Shown: positions 1 to 8,624 of the stretch, in pieces
Layout of the letters: the number at the start of each line of letters is the position of its first letter
How positions within the stretch are numbered: position 1 is the first letter of the stretch
NCBI RefSeq assembly: GCF_900112175.1
Contig: NZ_FOYT01000001.1
Location: 186,001 to 250,000 of the forward strand
DNA from: Halogeometricum rufum
Lineage (GTDB): Archaea > Halobacteriota > Halobacteria > Halobacteriales > Haloferacaceae
Direction of reading: 5' to 3'
DNA: 64,000 nucleotides
Position numbers and translations under genes: made by a program
Notes under the pieces: model-generated
What the model was told of the DNA's origin: nothing
The model's database searches: none
What the model saw: only the letters and a program-made list of their open reading frames with translations

Positions 1-181
1 CGCTGGAGGCGCTCGAATGCCGTCGAGGGGATTTCGACATCGGGAGTCGTTCTCCACAATATACCAACTAACGCTATATCGAATCCGAAAGAGACGCGGA
101 CGACCCGGCGACTGGCCGTCGACTCGGTCGGACCGGTCGCTCGTCGGCTCGAACTCGACGACCGACCCGCAGGGCGCAGAA

Positions 182-592
182 TCAGGGGAACGACGACCCG
201 CCGACGGAGACGGTCACGCTCTCGACGAACGCGCCGGTGTTGTCCGTGGCGGTGAGCGTGGCGGGCTCGCCGACCGGCAGGCGAACGTCGCTCACGTTGG
301 TCTGCCCCGCGGCCACCGTGTCGCTCCAGACGCTACTGCCGTCGCTGTCGACCACTGCCAGTTCGCGGACGTTGCGTTCGGTCGTCGCGCTCTCGGTCAG
401 TTTCACCGACGCGACGGCCTTGTTCGCCGTCCACGACTCCGACAGCGAGACGGACTCGAACACGTTCGACGCGTCGACGCCGTCGGTGCGGAGCGAGAGA
501 CCGGTCGTCACGCACCCGCCGAGTGCGGCGGCGCCGACGGTGGCGAGGCCTGCGAGCAGTCGTCTCCGCGTAGGCGAGGGTTCCGTATCCAT
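182..592 (-). CDS. Tat-type secreted lipoprotein, function unknown
   Basis: A 136-residue protein. It begins with a twin-arginine signal (TRRRLLAG at residues 8-15), a short hydrophobic stretch, and a lipobox ending LGGC with the lipidated cysteine at residue 27, so it should be exported folded and anchored to the outer face of the membrane, as is usual for haloarchaeal lipoproteins. The remaining ~110 residues are rich in Thr, Ser, Val and Asp and look like a single beta-sandwich (possible FxLYD-like fold, inferred only from the alternating pattern). No catalytic motif is visible. It stands alone, downstream of the minus-strand DHH gene. Function is unknown. Confidence 0.75.
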   Translation of the reverse strand: MDTEPSPTRRRLLAGLATVGAAALGGCVTTGLSLRTDGVDASNVFESVSLSESWTANKAVASVKLTESATTERNVRELAVVDSDGSSVWSDTVAAGQTNVSDVRLPVGEPATLTATDNTGAFVESVTVSVGGSSFP

Positions 593-689
593 GTAACCAC
601 GGCCGAGCGACCGTACGTGGTCCTCGCTCGGCGCTCGCTTAGGCGGTTCGGCCGTTTCCCCGCCTTCGTTCGCCGACCGGTCTCCGGCC

Positions 690-2126
690 TCACTCGAGTT
701 GTTCGCCGACGATTCGGTCGGCTTCCGCGACGAAAGTCTCGCGGGTGCCCGCGGGGATGGTCGCGCCCGCGGCGACGTCGTGGCCGCCGCCGTCGCCGCC
801 GACGGCCCGCGACGCCTCCCGCATCACCGTCGAGAGGTCCAGTCCCTGCCGAACGAGGACGTGCGACCCGCGGGCGGACACCTTCACCTCGTCGGCGGAC
901 TTCTCGGCGAACGCGAGGATGGGGACGTCGCCGCGGATTCCCGCCGCGCCGACGGCCATCCCGGCGACGATGCCGACGATAGTCTCGCGGATGCGCGTCC
1001 CGGCGTCGAACCACTGGACGTTCTCCTCGACGGTGACGCCCTCGTTCTTCACCCACTGCAGCCCCTCCGAGAGGTTCCGACGGTGGTTGCGCAGGAGTTT
1101 CCGCGCGCGTTCGAGCGCTTCATCCCTGTCGCCGAGGCACACGGCCAGTCCCACGTCGGCGCGTTCGTACCGCGCGGTGGCGTTCAGCAGGGTGGAGAAC
1201 TCGCTCACGTCGCGGAGTTCCGTCCCCTCTTCCTCGTCCAGCAGCGAGTACGTCGTCCCCACCAGGTCGTCGATGCGGTTCGCGGGCACGCCCGAGGCGA
1301 TGGCGCGGCGCATCAGCGCGCTGACGACGGTCTTTCGCTCCGCCATCGACAGGTCCACCCACCGCCGCCAGTCGCCGTCGGTCTTCAAGTCGAGGTCGAG
1401 TTCCGAGAGGAACTCGATGGCGCCGTTCTGGTCGTTCGAGATACCGGGGATGCGCACGTCGCTGGCGTACTCTAAGAACTTCGGGAGCGGACGGGTCTGC
1501 CGTCCGTAGATGACGAGGTCGGTGGCCTCCTCCAGCACCCCCGCTTCGACGCCGTCGGCGACGATGCCGGCGTTCGCACCGTGGAGGCCGCCCTGCGAGT
1601 TCTGCATGTCGCCCACCGCGCCGACGACGGCGAGGCCCGCCAAATCGCGGTTCGCGCCGTCTGCCGGTTCCAGCGCCCGCGCGAGGACGTAACTCGCGCC
1701 CGCGCCGGACAGTTCCGACGCGCCGTCGATGCCGAACCGGAGGGGGTTGAGGTGGTAGTCGGTGTCGGCGTCGGCCGGTTGGTGGTGGTCGGCGATGACC
1801 GGGTCGAAGTCGCCCGCCCTCTCGTGCGCCGCGATGACGTCCAACTGCCCGCTGCCGAAGTCCGTGAAAAGCACCGTCTCGTACTCCGTCGCGGCTATCT
1901 TCGCCACCTCCGTCTCGTCCAACTGCTTCGAGAACACCGTCTCGAACGGGATTTCCGCGCGTTCCAGCGCCGTAGCGGCGATGGCGGCACTCGTCAGGCC
2001 GTCGGCGTCGATGTGCGAGGCGAGGAGGACTCGGTCGGCGTCGCGCAACCGCGCGGCGCAGTCGGCGGCGTGGTCTTCCATCTCCGGCACCGGGCCGTCG
2101 GCCGTCGTGACACCGTCCGCGCTCAT
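690..2126 (-). CDS. DHH/DHHA1 family phosphoesterase (RecJ-like)
   Basis: A 478-residue protein of the archaeal RecJ/GAN-like DHH superfamily, which hydrolyses phosphodiester bonds in single-stranded nucleic acid with Mn or Mg. The N-terminal DHH domain has motif I SHIDADGLTS (about residues 37-46), an FTDFGSGQ segment and the DHH signature ADHHQ (about residues 111-115). The C-terminal DHHA1 substrate-binding domain ends in the glycine-rich GGGGHDVAAGA motif near residue 450. Haloarchaea carry several such paralogues, so whether this one is the repair exonuclease, the replisome-associated GAN or a c-di-AMP or nanoRNase-type enzyme cannot be decided here. The catalytic residues appear intact. 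Confidence 0.88.
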   Translation of the reverse strand: MSADGVTTADGPVPEMEDHAADCAARLRDADRVLLASHIDADGLTSAAIAATALERAEIPFETVFSKQLDETEVAKIAATEYETVLFTDFGSGQLDVIAAHERAGDFDPVIADHHQPADADTDYHLNPLRFGIDGASELSGAGASYVLARALEPADGANRDLAGLAVVGAVGDMQNSQGGLHGANAGIVADGVEAGVLEEATDLVIYGRQTRPLPKFLEYASDVRIPGISNDQNGAIEFLSELDLDLKTDGDWRRWVDLSMAERKTVVSALMRRAIASGVPANRIDDLVGTTYSLLDEEEGTELRDVSEFSTLLNATARYERADVGLAVCLGDRDEALERARKLLRNHRRNLSEGLQWVKNEGVTVEENVQWFDAGTRIRETIVGIVAGMAVGAAGIRGDVPILAFAEKSADEVKVSARGSHVLVRQGLDLSTVMREASRAVGGDGGGHDVAAGATIPAGTRETFVAEADRIVGEQLE

Positions 2127-2194
2127 ACGGGGGAGTTTCCGCGCTCTCGGATTTAAACCTGCGCTCTACCGGTTCCTCGGTTCGGCGGCGCGGC

Positions 2195-3367
2195 TCACAG
2201 CCGCCGTCTGACGGCGAACAGCAGGGCCGCGCCGGCGACGGTGACGACGGCGACGAACGCCCACGCCGTCCCGTAGCCCGGTCCCTCGACGACGAGTCCG
2301 AACGCGGGCGGCGCGAGCAGTCCCCCGGCGTTCAGCGCCGTCTGTCCGCCCGCCGTCGCCGCGCCGATGTCGTCGTCGGCCACCACGTCGCTCAGGCAGG
2401 AGTAGAAGACGCCCGTCGAGCCGTGGATGGTGACGCCGAGGCCGACGAACACGGCGACGGTGACGAGGAGCGACCCGCCGACGCCGACGAGGACGGCGAA
2501 CAGTCCGGCGGCGGCGACGGACTGCCCGAGGGCGACGGTGGCCGCACCGCGCGCACCGCCGAGGCGGTCCGCCAGCGTCCCCGCGCCGATGCGGCCGAGG
2601 CTGCCGACCACCTGCGTCGCCGCGAGGACGGCGCCGCCGACGGCGACGCTCGCGCCCACCACGTCCTCGACGTAGAGGACGGTGTAGCCGAGCATCGAGT
2701 AGATGGCCGCGCCGACGAAGAAGCCCGCGGCGACCAGCGCCACGTAGGCGCGGTTCGACCGCAGGCCGCCCAGTTCGGGCCACGTCAGGTCGCCGCTGCC
2801 GGGCTTCCCGCCGTAGACGACGGCGAACCCGACGGCGTAGACGCAGGCGAGGACGGCGACGACCCAGAAGCCCACCTGCCACGCGGCGACGGCGGCGACG
2901 CCGGTGACGAGCAGCGACGCCGCGCCGCTCCCGGCGGTGACGCCGACCTGTTTCAGCCCCATGGCGAGGTTCGACCGGCCGGGGGGCGCTCCGGCGACGA
3001 TGCCGCGGTTCGTGCCGGGCATCGCAACCGAGTACGCCACCCCGAGGAGCGCGCCGGCGACGAGCAACAGCGCGTAACTCGGCGCGAAGGAGACGCCGAC
3101 GGTGGCCGCGGCGAGGGCGACGAGGCCGACGGCCATCACCGGCTTCTCGCCGTAGCCGTCCACGGCGGCACCGCTCGGGAACAGCGACACCGTGTAGCCG
3201 AGTAGCGCCGCGGTGAGGAAGACGCCGACCAGCGACTCCGTGAGGCCGAACGACTCGCGGAGGAAGCCCGTCGCGGCGAAGATGCTGTAGTAACAGAGGC
3301 TGGCCGCCGTCTGCCACCCGGCGACGACGCCGACGGTCCGCCACGACCCCGACTCGCTCACGCGCAC
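2195..3367 (-). CDS. MFS transporter
   Basis: A 390-residue integral membrane protein with about 12 hydrophobic helices and the organisation of the major facilitator superfamily: two six-helix halves, with basic loops near the middle (GGKPGSGDLTW around residue 190) and a DRLGGARG-type A-motif after helix 8. Substrate is not evident. The gene begins with GTG and lies 45 bp downstream of hemD on the same strand, so it may be read through from the hemC-cobA-hemD operon, but nothing in the protein points to a tetrapyrrole or metal substrate. Similar carriers in haloarchaea are annotated generically. Confidence 0.82.
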   Translation of the reverse strand: MRVSESGSWRTVGVVAGWQTAASLCYYSIFAATGFLRESFGLTESLVGVFLTAALLGYTVSLFPSGAAVDGYGEKPVMAVGLVALAAATVGVSFAPSYALLLVAGALLGVAYSVAMPGTNRGIVAGAPPGRSNLAMGLKQVGVTAGSGAASLLVTGVAAVAAWQVGFWVVAVLACVYAVGFAVVYGGKPGSGDLTWPELGGLRSNRAYVALVAAGFFVGAAIYSMLGYTVLYVEDVVGASVAVGGAVLAATQVVGSLGRIGAGTLADRLGGARGAATVALGQSVAAAGLFAVLVGVGGSLLVTVAVFVGLGVTIHGSTGVFYSCLSDVVADDDIGAATAGGQTALNAGGLLAPPAFGLVVEGPGYGTAWAFVAVVTVAGAALLFAVRRRL

Positions 3368-3412
3368 CTCCCAGTCGTCGCCCGCACCCAGAGGCGTTCC
3401 CCTCTCACGGTG

Positions 3413-4156
3413 TCACTCGTGGTACGTCGGTGCGGCCGCTTCGACGACGGCGCAGGCCAGTTCCTCGAAGTCGGCGTTCTCGGGGACCACGTCCACGTCG
3501 ATGCCGTGCGACGCGGCCGTCTCCCGCGTCGGCGGCCCGATGACGCCGACGACGAGTCCGTTCAGTCCCTCGACGGCCTCCTCGCGCACGCCGCGTTCGG
3601 CGGCGGCGTCGAGGAAGTTCTCGACGGTCAGAGAGGAGGAGAAGCAGACGCCCTCCAACTCGCCGCCGGCGGCCATCACCGTCGACTGCCCCGCGCCCTC
3701 GGGACGGACGAGTCGGTACAGCACCGTCTCGTGGACGTCCGCGCCCGCGTCGCGCAGGCCGTCGACGAGCACGTCGCTGCCGTGGTCGCTCCGGGCGACT
3801 TCCACCGTCGCGCCCGCCACCTCGTCGCGCAGGCGTTCGACCAGTCCCGCCGAGGTGTACTCCGCGGGGACGACGTCGACGGTCCACCCGGCGTCGCGGG
3901 CGGCGTCGGCCGTCGCGGGACCGATGCAGACCAGCGTGGCGTCGCCGGGGTCCCACCCCGACTCGGCGAGCAGTTCGACGCCCGTCTTGCTCGTGAGGAC
4001 GACGTACGCGCCCGGTTCGGGCGTCGCGCCGGTCGGTTCGACGGCGAGCATCGGGTCGGGGACGGGCGTCGCGCCCAGCGAGTCCAGCAGTTCGACGGCG
4101 TCGGCCATTCGGTCGTCGTCCGGGCGGAAGACGGCCACGCGGACCTGCTGGCTCAC
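3413..4156 (-). CDS. hemD: uroporphyrinogen-III synthase
   Basis: A 247-residue HemD. It closes and inverts ring D of hydroxymethylbilane to give uroporphyrinogen III. Sequence features typical of the family are the two-domain layout, the VLTSKTGVE segment near residue 49, the CIGPATADA segment after it and the C-terminal VGVIGPPTRETA motif (HemD usually has IG-x-T-x-x-A in this place). The GTG start at 4156 overlaps the stop codon of cobA in a GTGA tetranucleotide, which fixes the start and implies translational coupling. Third gene of the hemC-cobA-hemD operon. HemD diverges quickly between species, so context contributes to the call. Confidence 0.9.
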   Translation of the reverse strand: MSQQVRVAVFRPDDDRMADAVELLDSLGATPVPDPMLAVEPTGATPEPGAYVVLTSKTGVELLAESGWDPGDATLVCIGPATADAARDAGWTVDVVPAEYTSAGLVERLRDEVAGATVEVARSDHGSDVLVDGLRDAGADVHETVLYRLVRPEGAGQSTVMAAGGELEGVCFSSSLTVENFLDAAAERGVREEAVEGLNGLVVGVIGPPTRETAASHGIDVDVVPENADFEELACAVVEAAAPTYHE

Positions 4157-4968
4157 TCGTCTCCCCCCTCGCCCTCGGGCGTCGCCGCCGCGTCCGGCGA
4201 GTCCAGTTCGCCCGTCCGGTTCCGGAGGAACTCGACCACGCGTTCGCGCGTCGCGGCCACTTCGCCGACGACGGTGACGGCCGGCGGCTCTATCTCCGCC
4301 TCGTCGCGGACGCCGACGATGGTCTCCAAGGTGCCGGTGGCGACGCGCATCTCGGGCCACGTCGCGCGTTCGACCAGTGCAACGGGCGTCTCGGGGTCCA
4401 TCCCGGCGTCCCGGAGCGCGGCGGTGTAGTCCGGCAGTTTCCCGACCCCCATCAGGACGACGAGGGTGCCGCCCGTGGCCGCCAGCGCCTCCCAGTTCAC
4501 CGCCGACTCCTCCTTCGTCGGGTCCTCGTGGCCCGTGACGAACGAGACGGAGGAGGCGTGGTCGCGGTGGGTGACGGGGATGCCCGCCGTCCCCGGGCCG
4601 CCGATGGCCGACGTGATTCCGGGCACCACCTCGAACGGGATTCCCTCGGCGGCGAGGTGTTCCATCTCCTCGCCGCCGCGGCCGAAGACGAACGGGTCGC
4701 CGCCCTTCAGGCGGACGACGGTCTTGCCCTCGCGGGCGAGTTCGACCAGTCGCTTGTTCGTGTACTCCTGCGGCGTCCACTCGCCGCCGGCGCGCTTGCC
4801 CACGTCCTCCCGTTTCTCCTCCGGGATGCGCTCCAGAATCTCCGGGCCGGGGAGCTTGTCGTGCAGCACCACGTCCGCCGTCTCCAGCAGACGCGCGGCC
4901 TTCACCGTCATCAGGTCCGGGTCGCCCGGACCGCTGCCGACGAGGTAGACGGTGCCGACGGCCGTCAC
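4153..4968 (-). CDS. cobA: uroporphyrinogen-III C-methyltransferase (SUMT)
   Basis: A 271-residue SUMT that methylates uroporphyrinogen III twice at C2 and C7 with SAM to yield precorrin-2, the entry to siroheme, cobamides and the archaeal siroheme-dependent heme route. The family motifs are all present: VYLVGSGPGDPDLMT at the N-terminus, RLKGGDPFVFGRGGEE about residue 85 and VVPGITSAIGGPGTAGIP after it. The GTG start at 4968 overlaps the hemC stop by four bases (GTGA), and its own stop overlaps the hemD start in the same manner. A Ser/Asp/Glu-rich tail follows the catalytic domain. Confidence 0.95.
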   Translation of the reverse strand: MTAVGTVYLVGSGPGDPDLMTVKAARLLETADVVLHDKLPGPEILERIPEEKREDVGKRAGGEWTPQEYTNKRLVELAREGKTVVRLKGGDPFVFGRGGEEMEHLAAEGIPFEVVPGITSAIGGPGTAGIPVTHRDHASSVSFVTGHEDPTKEESAVNWEALAATGGTLVVLMGVGKLPDYTAALRDAGMDPETPVALVERATWPEMRVATGTLETIVGVRDEAEIEPPAVTVVGEVAATRERVVEFLRNRTGELDSPDAAATPEGEGGDE

Positions 4969-6158
4969 GCCCCGTCCACCTCGCCGTCGGCGTCGAGTTC
5001 GCTTCGCTCGTCGTCCGTCTCGGCGCGTGCCCCGCCGCCGACGCTGTCGGCGTCCGCGTCGTCCCGCGCCGCGGCGATGAGGTCGGCCGCGCCCCGGTCG
5101 GCCAGCGAGTCGGCGAACTCGGCGGCCGCGTTCGCGTGGTCGCGCACCGGCAGGTCGCGACTCGCCTTCACCTCCTCGGTGCCGTCGGCCGAGAGGACGC
5201 GCGCGGTGACGTGGACGTACTCGCCCTGCAGTTTCGCGTGGACGCCGATGGGGGCGATGCACCCGCCGCCGAGTTCCGCGAGGACGGTCCGCTCGACGGT
5301 GGTCGTCACGCGCGTCCGCGGGTCGTCCAGCGCCTCGCGTATCCGGTCTAACTGCTCGTGGTCGCTTCGGGTGGTGACGGCGATGGCGCCCTGTCCGGGC
5401 GAGGGGACGAACTCCGTCGGCGGGAGGCGTTCGTACTCGACGCGGTGGAGCAGTCCCGACCGCTGGAGGCCCGCCTCCGCGAGGACGATGGCGTCGTACT
5501 CCGTCTCCACGTCGCGTTCGAGCGCGCGACGCTGTATCTCGCTCAGGTCGTCGAACCACTCGTCGATGGAGCGGTCGAACTCGGTATCGTACTCCTCGCC
5601 GGACGCCGACGCCTCGGCGGCGTTACCCTTCTTCTCCCGGTCGTCGTCGACGCGCGCGGCGTGTTCGCGCTGGAGTTCGGGCGCGAGCAGTTTCTCCACG
5701 CGGGTGTCGACGTTGCCGCGCAGGGGTTCGACCCGCAGGTCGGGCCGCGCGGCCAGAATCTGTGCCTTGCGCCGGAGCGACGAGGTGCCGACGACGGCGT
5801 CGGCGGGGAGGTTCTCCAGCGACGTGCCGTCGGGCGTGAGAAGCAGGTCGGTCGCCGGTGCGCGTTCGGGGACGCCGGTGACGACGAGGTCCGCGGGGCG
5901 TTCGGTCGGCATGTCCTTCATCGAGTGGACGGCGGCGTCGGCGTCGCCGTCGAGCACCCGTTCGTCGAGGGCGCGGACGAACGCACCCGTCTTCCCCAGC
6001 CGATGGATGAGTTCGTCGCGTATCTGGTCGCCACGCGTCTCCACCTCCATGAGGTCGACTTCGAACCGACGGTCGGCGAGTGCGTCCCGCACGCTCGCCG
6101 TCTGTCGGAGTGCGAGGTCTGACCCTCGCGTCGCCAGTCGGAGCGTCCCGCGTTTCAT
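4965..6158 (-). CDS. hemC: hydroxymethylbilane synthase (porphobilinogen deaminase) with insertion
   Basis: A 397-residue HemC, which polymerises four porphobilinogens into hydroxymethylbilane. It starts MKRGTLRLATRGSDLALRQT, has the HSMKDMPTE motif and TSSLRRKAQI motif, and the cofactor-cysteine segment is LGGGCIAPIGVHA near residue 287. Family members are usually about 300-320 residues. The excess comes from an acidic insertion after VDTRVEKLLAPELQ (about residues 170-220, with Glu/Asp/Ser runs) and an acidic C-terminal tail. The ATG at 6158 is preferred because upstream in-frame sequence has no family similarity. First gene of the hemC-cobA-hemD operon; the divergent neighbour is the PQQ-repeat protein. 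Confidence 0.93.
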   Translation of the reverse strand: MKRGTLRLATRGSDLALRQTASVRDALADRRFEVDLMEVETRGDQIRDELIHRLGKTGAFVRALDERVLDGDADAAVHSMKDMPTERPADLVVTGVPERAPATDLLLTPDGTSLENLPADAVVGTSSLRRKAQILAARPDLRVEPLRGNVDTRVEKLLAPELQREHAARVDDDREKKGNAAEASASGEEYDTEFDRSIDEWFDDLSEIQRRALERDVETEYDAIVLAEAGLQRSGLLHRVEYERLPPTEFVPSPGQGAIAVTTRSDHEQLDRIREALDDPRTRVTTTVERTVLAELGGGCIAPIGVHAKLQGEYVHVTARVLSADGTEEVKASRDLPVRDHANAAAEFADSLADRGAADLIAAARDDADADSVGGGARAETDDERSELDADGEVDGA

Positions 6159-6305
6159 ATCTGTCCGAACGTGGGCGCCGGTGGGTGAAAAGCCCACCAG
6201 TTCGCGTTCGCGGGCGTGACGCGGTGTCGTGCCGGGGGGACCGCGCGACGGCGGTCGGTCGACCACACCGGAGCGGCTAACTGTCGGTCGGCCGTCCACT
6301 CCGGC

Positions 6306-7493
6306 GTGCGCCCTCCCCGCCTCACCCGCCGTCGCCTCCTCGTCGCGGGCGGCCTGTCGCTCGCGGCCAGCCTCGCCCTCGACCCGTCGCTCGTCGTCGC
6401 CGACGACGCCGGTTCCGAAGCGGTCACCGACTGGCCGATGCCGCGGCGCGACCCCGCGCGGACCGGGTTCGACCCCGCCGGCGTCGCCCCGCGCGGCGAC
6501 CTCTCGGTCGCGTGGGAGGCCCCCGTTCCCGACGCGGCGTATCGCACGCGGTCGCTCGCCGTCGCCGACGGTGCCGTCTACGCCGTCGGACGCGACGCCG
6601 TCGTCGCCCGCGACGCCGCCACCGGGACGCTCCGCTGGCGCTTCGACGGCCGGAAGCGACCGTGGCGCGAGTCCCTCCAGTTCTCGTCGCCGCCGCTGGC
6701 GTCCGACGGCGGCCTTCTCGTCGCCGCCGAGACGGAGGTACTGGAGTTCGGTACCGCGTCCGGACGCCTCCGCTGGTCGTACGACGAGACGACGAGCGTC
6801 GAGACCCCGCTCCTCGCCGCCGGGAGCGTCTACTGCCCGGACGCCACTGACGGGACCGCCGTCCTCGACGCGACGACCGGACTCCCGCGCGACCGGTCGC
6901 CGCTTCGGACGGAACTCGACCCGCTGGCGTTCCGCGGCGGCCTCCTCGTCGGCCGCGGCGACGCCCCGGACGAACTCGCGGCGGTGGACGCCCGGACGGG
7001 TCGCCGCGAGTGGCGACTGACGCTCGGTGTCGCCGACCCCTCGTCGCTCTCGCCGTGCGTCGGCCGGGACGCCGTCTACTACGGGAGCGGCCCGCTGTAC
7101 GCGGTTTCGCTCGGCGACGGCGACGTGCTGTGGGAGGGCGACGTCGGCGTGCGACGCTCGGCCCTCCGGCCCGTCACCGACGGCGACCGGGTGTTCGTCG
7201 CGGCCGGCGACGGCGCGTCGCCGTTCGCTGCCGCCCTCGACGCCGCGACGGGCGACAGACTGTGGCGGACCGACGTTCCGGTGCCGCGCGACGGTCTCGC
7301 CGCCGTCGTCGGCGAGACGCTGTACCTCCCGACGAGCGACGGGTTCGTCGCCCTCGACGCGACCGACGGGGCGGAGGTCGGCCGGTTCGAGGCATCGACC
7401 GACGAGGGCGACGTTCGCTCGCCAGTCGTCGCGGACGGCACCGTCTACGTCGGCGTCGGCGGGACGCTGTACGCCGTGGAGGGTTCGGCGTGA
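6306..7493 (+). CDS. Tat-exported PQQ-like beta-propeller protein
   Basis: A 395-residue secreted protein. The start proposed is GTG 6306, giving a compact twin-arginine signal (RLTRRRLLVAGG) followed by a hydrophobic stretch and a WPMPRRDPARTGF segment, the usual opening of haloarchaeal PQQ-propeller proteins. Repeated units of the form A-x-D-A-x-T-G-x-x-x-W (for example RDAATGTLRWRF and DARTGRREWRL) identify pyrrolo-quinoline-quinone-like blades, about seven of them. No PQQ-binding or dehydrogenase residues were identified, so this is likely a structural or binding propeller such as BamB-like proteins. It overlaps the next gene by GTGA. Confidence 0.82.
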   Translation: MRPPRLTRRRLLVAGGLSLAASLALDPSLVVADDAGSEAVTDWPMPRRDPARTGFDPAGVAPRGDLSVAWEAPVPDAAYRTRSLAVADGAVYAVGRDAVVARDAATGTLRWRFDGRKRPWRESLQFSSPPLASDGGLLVAAETEVLEFGTASGRLRWSYDETTSVETPLLAAGSVYCPDATDGTAVLDATTGLPRDRSPLRTELDPLAFRGGLLVGRGDAPDELAAVDARTGRREWRLTLGVADPSSLSPCVGRDAVYYGSGPLYAVSLGDGDVLWEGDVGVRRSALRPVTDGDRVFVAAGDGASPFAAALDAATGDRLWRTDVPVPRDGLAAVVGETLYLPTSDGFVALDATDGAEVGRFEASTDEGDVRSPVVADGTVYVGVGGTLYAVEGSA

Positions 7494-7951
7494 CGGACGA
7501 CCGGAGCGCGGAATCCGGAAGCGACCCGAGCGCGGAATCCGGCGGCGACCGGAGCGCCACCGGCATCGTCGTCGCCGGCGTCGCCGACTTCTTCGGCCTC
7601 GTCTGGCTCTGGATCGCCTTCGGGACGCTGTTCCGACCGCTCTCGGTCGTCGTGAACGCCGCGCTCGTCGCGGACCCGTTCTCGTTCGGCCAACTCGCCG
7701 TGCAGGCTCCGACGCTCGCCGCCGTCGCCGTCACGAACGCGCGGTATCCGGACGCCTCCGCGCTCAGAATCTGGCTCGTCGGCCTCGCCTCGACGTTCCT
7801 GTTCGTCGCCTGCGCGGCCCTCGCGGGGACGCTCGACCCGCCGACGAGCGGGTCCGTCGTCGTCGTGGTTCGACTCGTCCTCCTCTGGGCCGGGTCGCTC
7901 GCCCTCGTCGTCGCCGCGGCCCGCTACCGATGGGCCGAGCGAGGCGCGTGA
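7490..7951 (+). CDS. four-helix membrane protein, unknown function
   Basis: A 153-residue protein starting at GTG 7490, which overlaps the stop of the PQQ-propeller gene (GTGA), so the two are probably translated together. After a hydrophilic, Ser/Asp/Gly-rich N-terminus of about 23 residues containing a direct repeat (RSAESGSDPSAESGGD), about four hydrophobic segments follow, ending in a short Arg-rich tail. No known domain is recognised. Coupling to an exported propeller suggests a membrane partner, but this is only inference from gene order. Confidence 0.65.
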   Translation: MTDDRSAESGSDPSAESGGDRSATGIVVAGVADFFGLVWLWIAFGTLFRPLSVVVNAALVADPFSFGQLAVQAPTLAAVAVTNARYPDASALRIWLVGLASTFLFVACAALAGTLDPPTSGSVVVVVRLVLLWAGSLALVVAAARYRWAERGA

Positions 7952-7964
7952 GGCGTCGGGGCGC

Positions 7965-8507
7965 TTACGGCGTGCCGACGGCCACGTGCCGCCGGTAGAG
8001 GTAGTAGATGGCGAGGGGGACGCTCACCGTGAACGCCGTCAGGACGACGCCCGCGAGGGCGACCAGCCCGTACAGCAGGGGGTCGGGCGACCACGGCGAC
8101 GCCGGGTCGTCCGAGAGCGCTCGCGCGTCCACGTAGACGGCGACCGGAAACATGACCGAGAGGACGAGGCCGACGAGTGCGGCGACGCCGCCGGCGACGA
8201 CGGCCAGTCCGACCGTCAGCAGGCCGCCGGTGAGGAACACGTCGAACAGGAAGCCGACGAAGAACAGCACGCCGCCGACCGCCGAGAGGACGAAGAAGAC
8301 GAGCGGTGCGGCGATCCAGTACCACCAGTTCGAGTCGACCGACGCGTACGGGAGCAGGTCGCCGACCGGGTCCTCGTAGTCGCCGGTGTCGGCGGCAGGT
8401 TCGACGCCGCCTGCGCCGGCGTCGGGTTCAACGCTGCTCGCATCGGCCTCGGGTCCGGTGCCGTCCGCGCCCGCGTCGGCGTCCGCGGAAGTGGAGGGGT
8501 CGTCCAT
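7965..8507 (-). CDS. membrane protein with acidic N-terminal tail
   Basis: A 180-residue protein if started at ATG 8507. The first ~55 residues are an Asp/Ala/Gly/Glu-rich, probably disordered cytoplasmic tail with repeated ADAG/EPDAG units. Then come a YASVDSNWWYWI segment and four hydrophobic helices ending with a short basic tail (YYLYRRHVAVG). The NWWYW entry into the first helix resembles other haloarchaeal small membrane proteins, but I cannot assign a family. Convergent with the preceding gene and divergent from the YihY-like gene. Confidence 0.65.
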   Translation of the reverse strand: MDDPSTSADADAGADGTGPEADASSVEPDAGAGGVEPAADTGDYEDPVGDLLPYASVDSNWWYWIAAPLVFFVLSAVGGVLFFVGFLFDVFLTGGLLTVGLAVVAGGVAALVGLVLSVMFPVAVYVDARALSDDPASPWSPDPLLYGLVALAGVVLTAFTVSVPLAIYYLYRRHVAVGTP

Positions 8508-8624
8508 GCTCGAACCGACGGGGCGCGGGGACAAAAAGCCGCGACCGGGTGCCGAGCGACGCCGCGACCGGTCGCGCGTCGCCGGGCGAACAGACCTTTG
8601 ACGGTTCGAATCCTACCGTGGGCC

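Noticed and set aside
1-181. Possible gene at the left edge
   Set aside because: No frame with coding character; only an A/T-rich box (AATATACC, CTATATCG) is seen, maybe a promoter of a gene outside the window.
17-982. Long plus-strand frame of about 320 codons opposite the DHH and lipoprotein genes
   Set aside because: Arg-rich and featureless, opposite clear genes; a typical by-product of GC-rich sequence.
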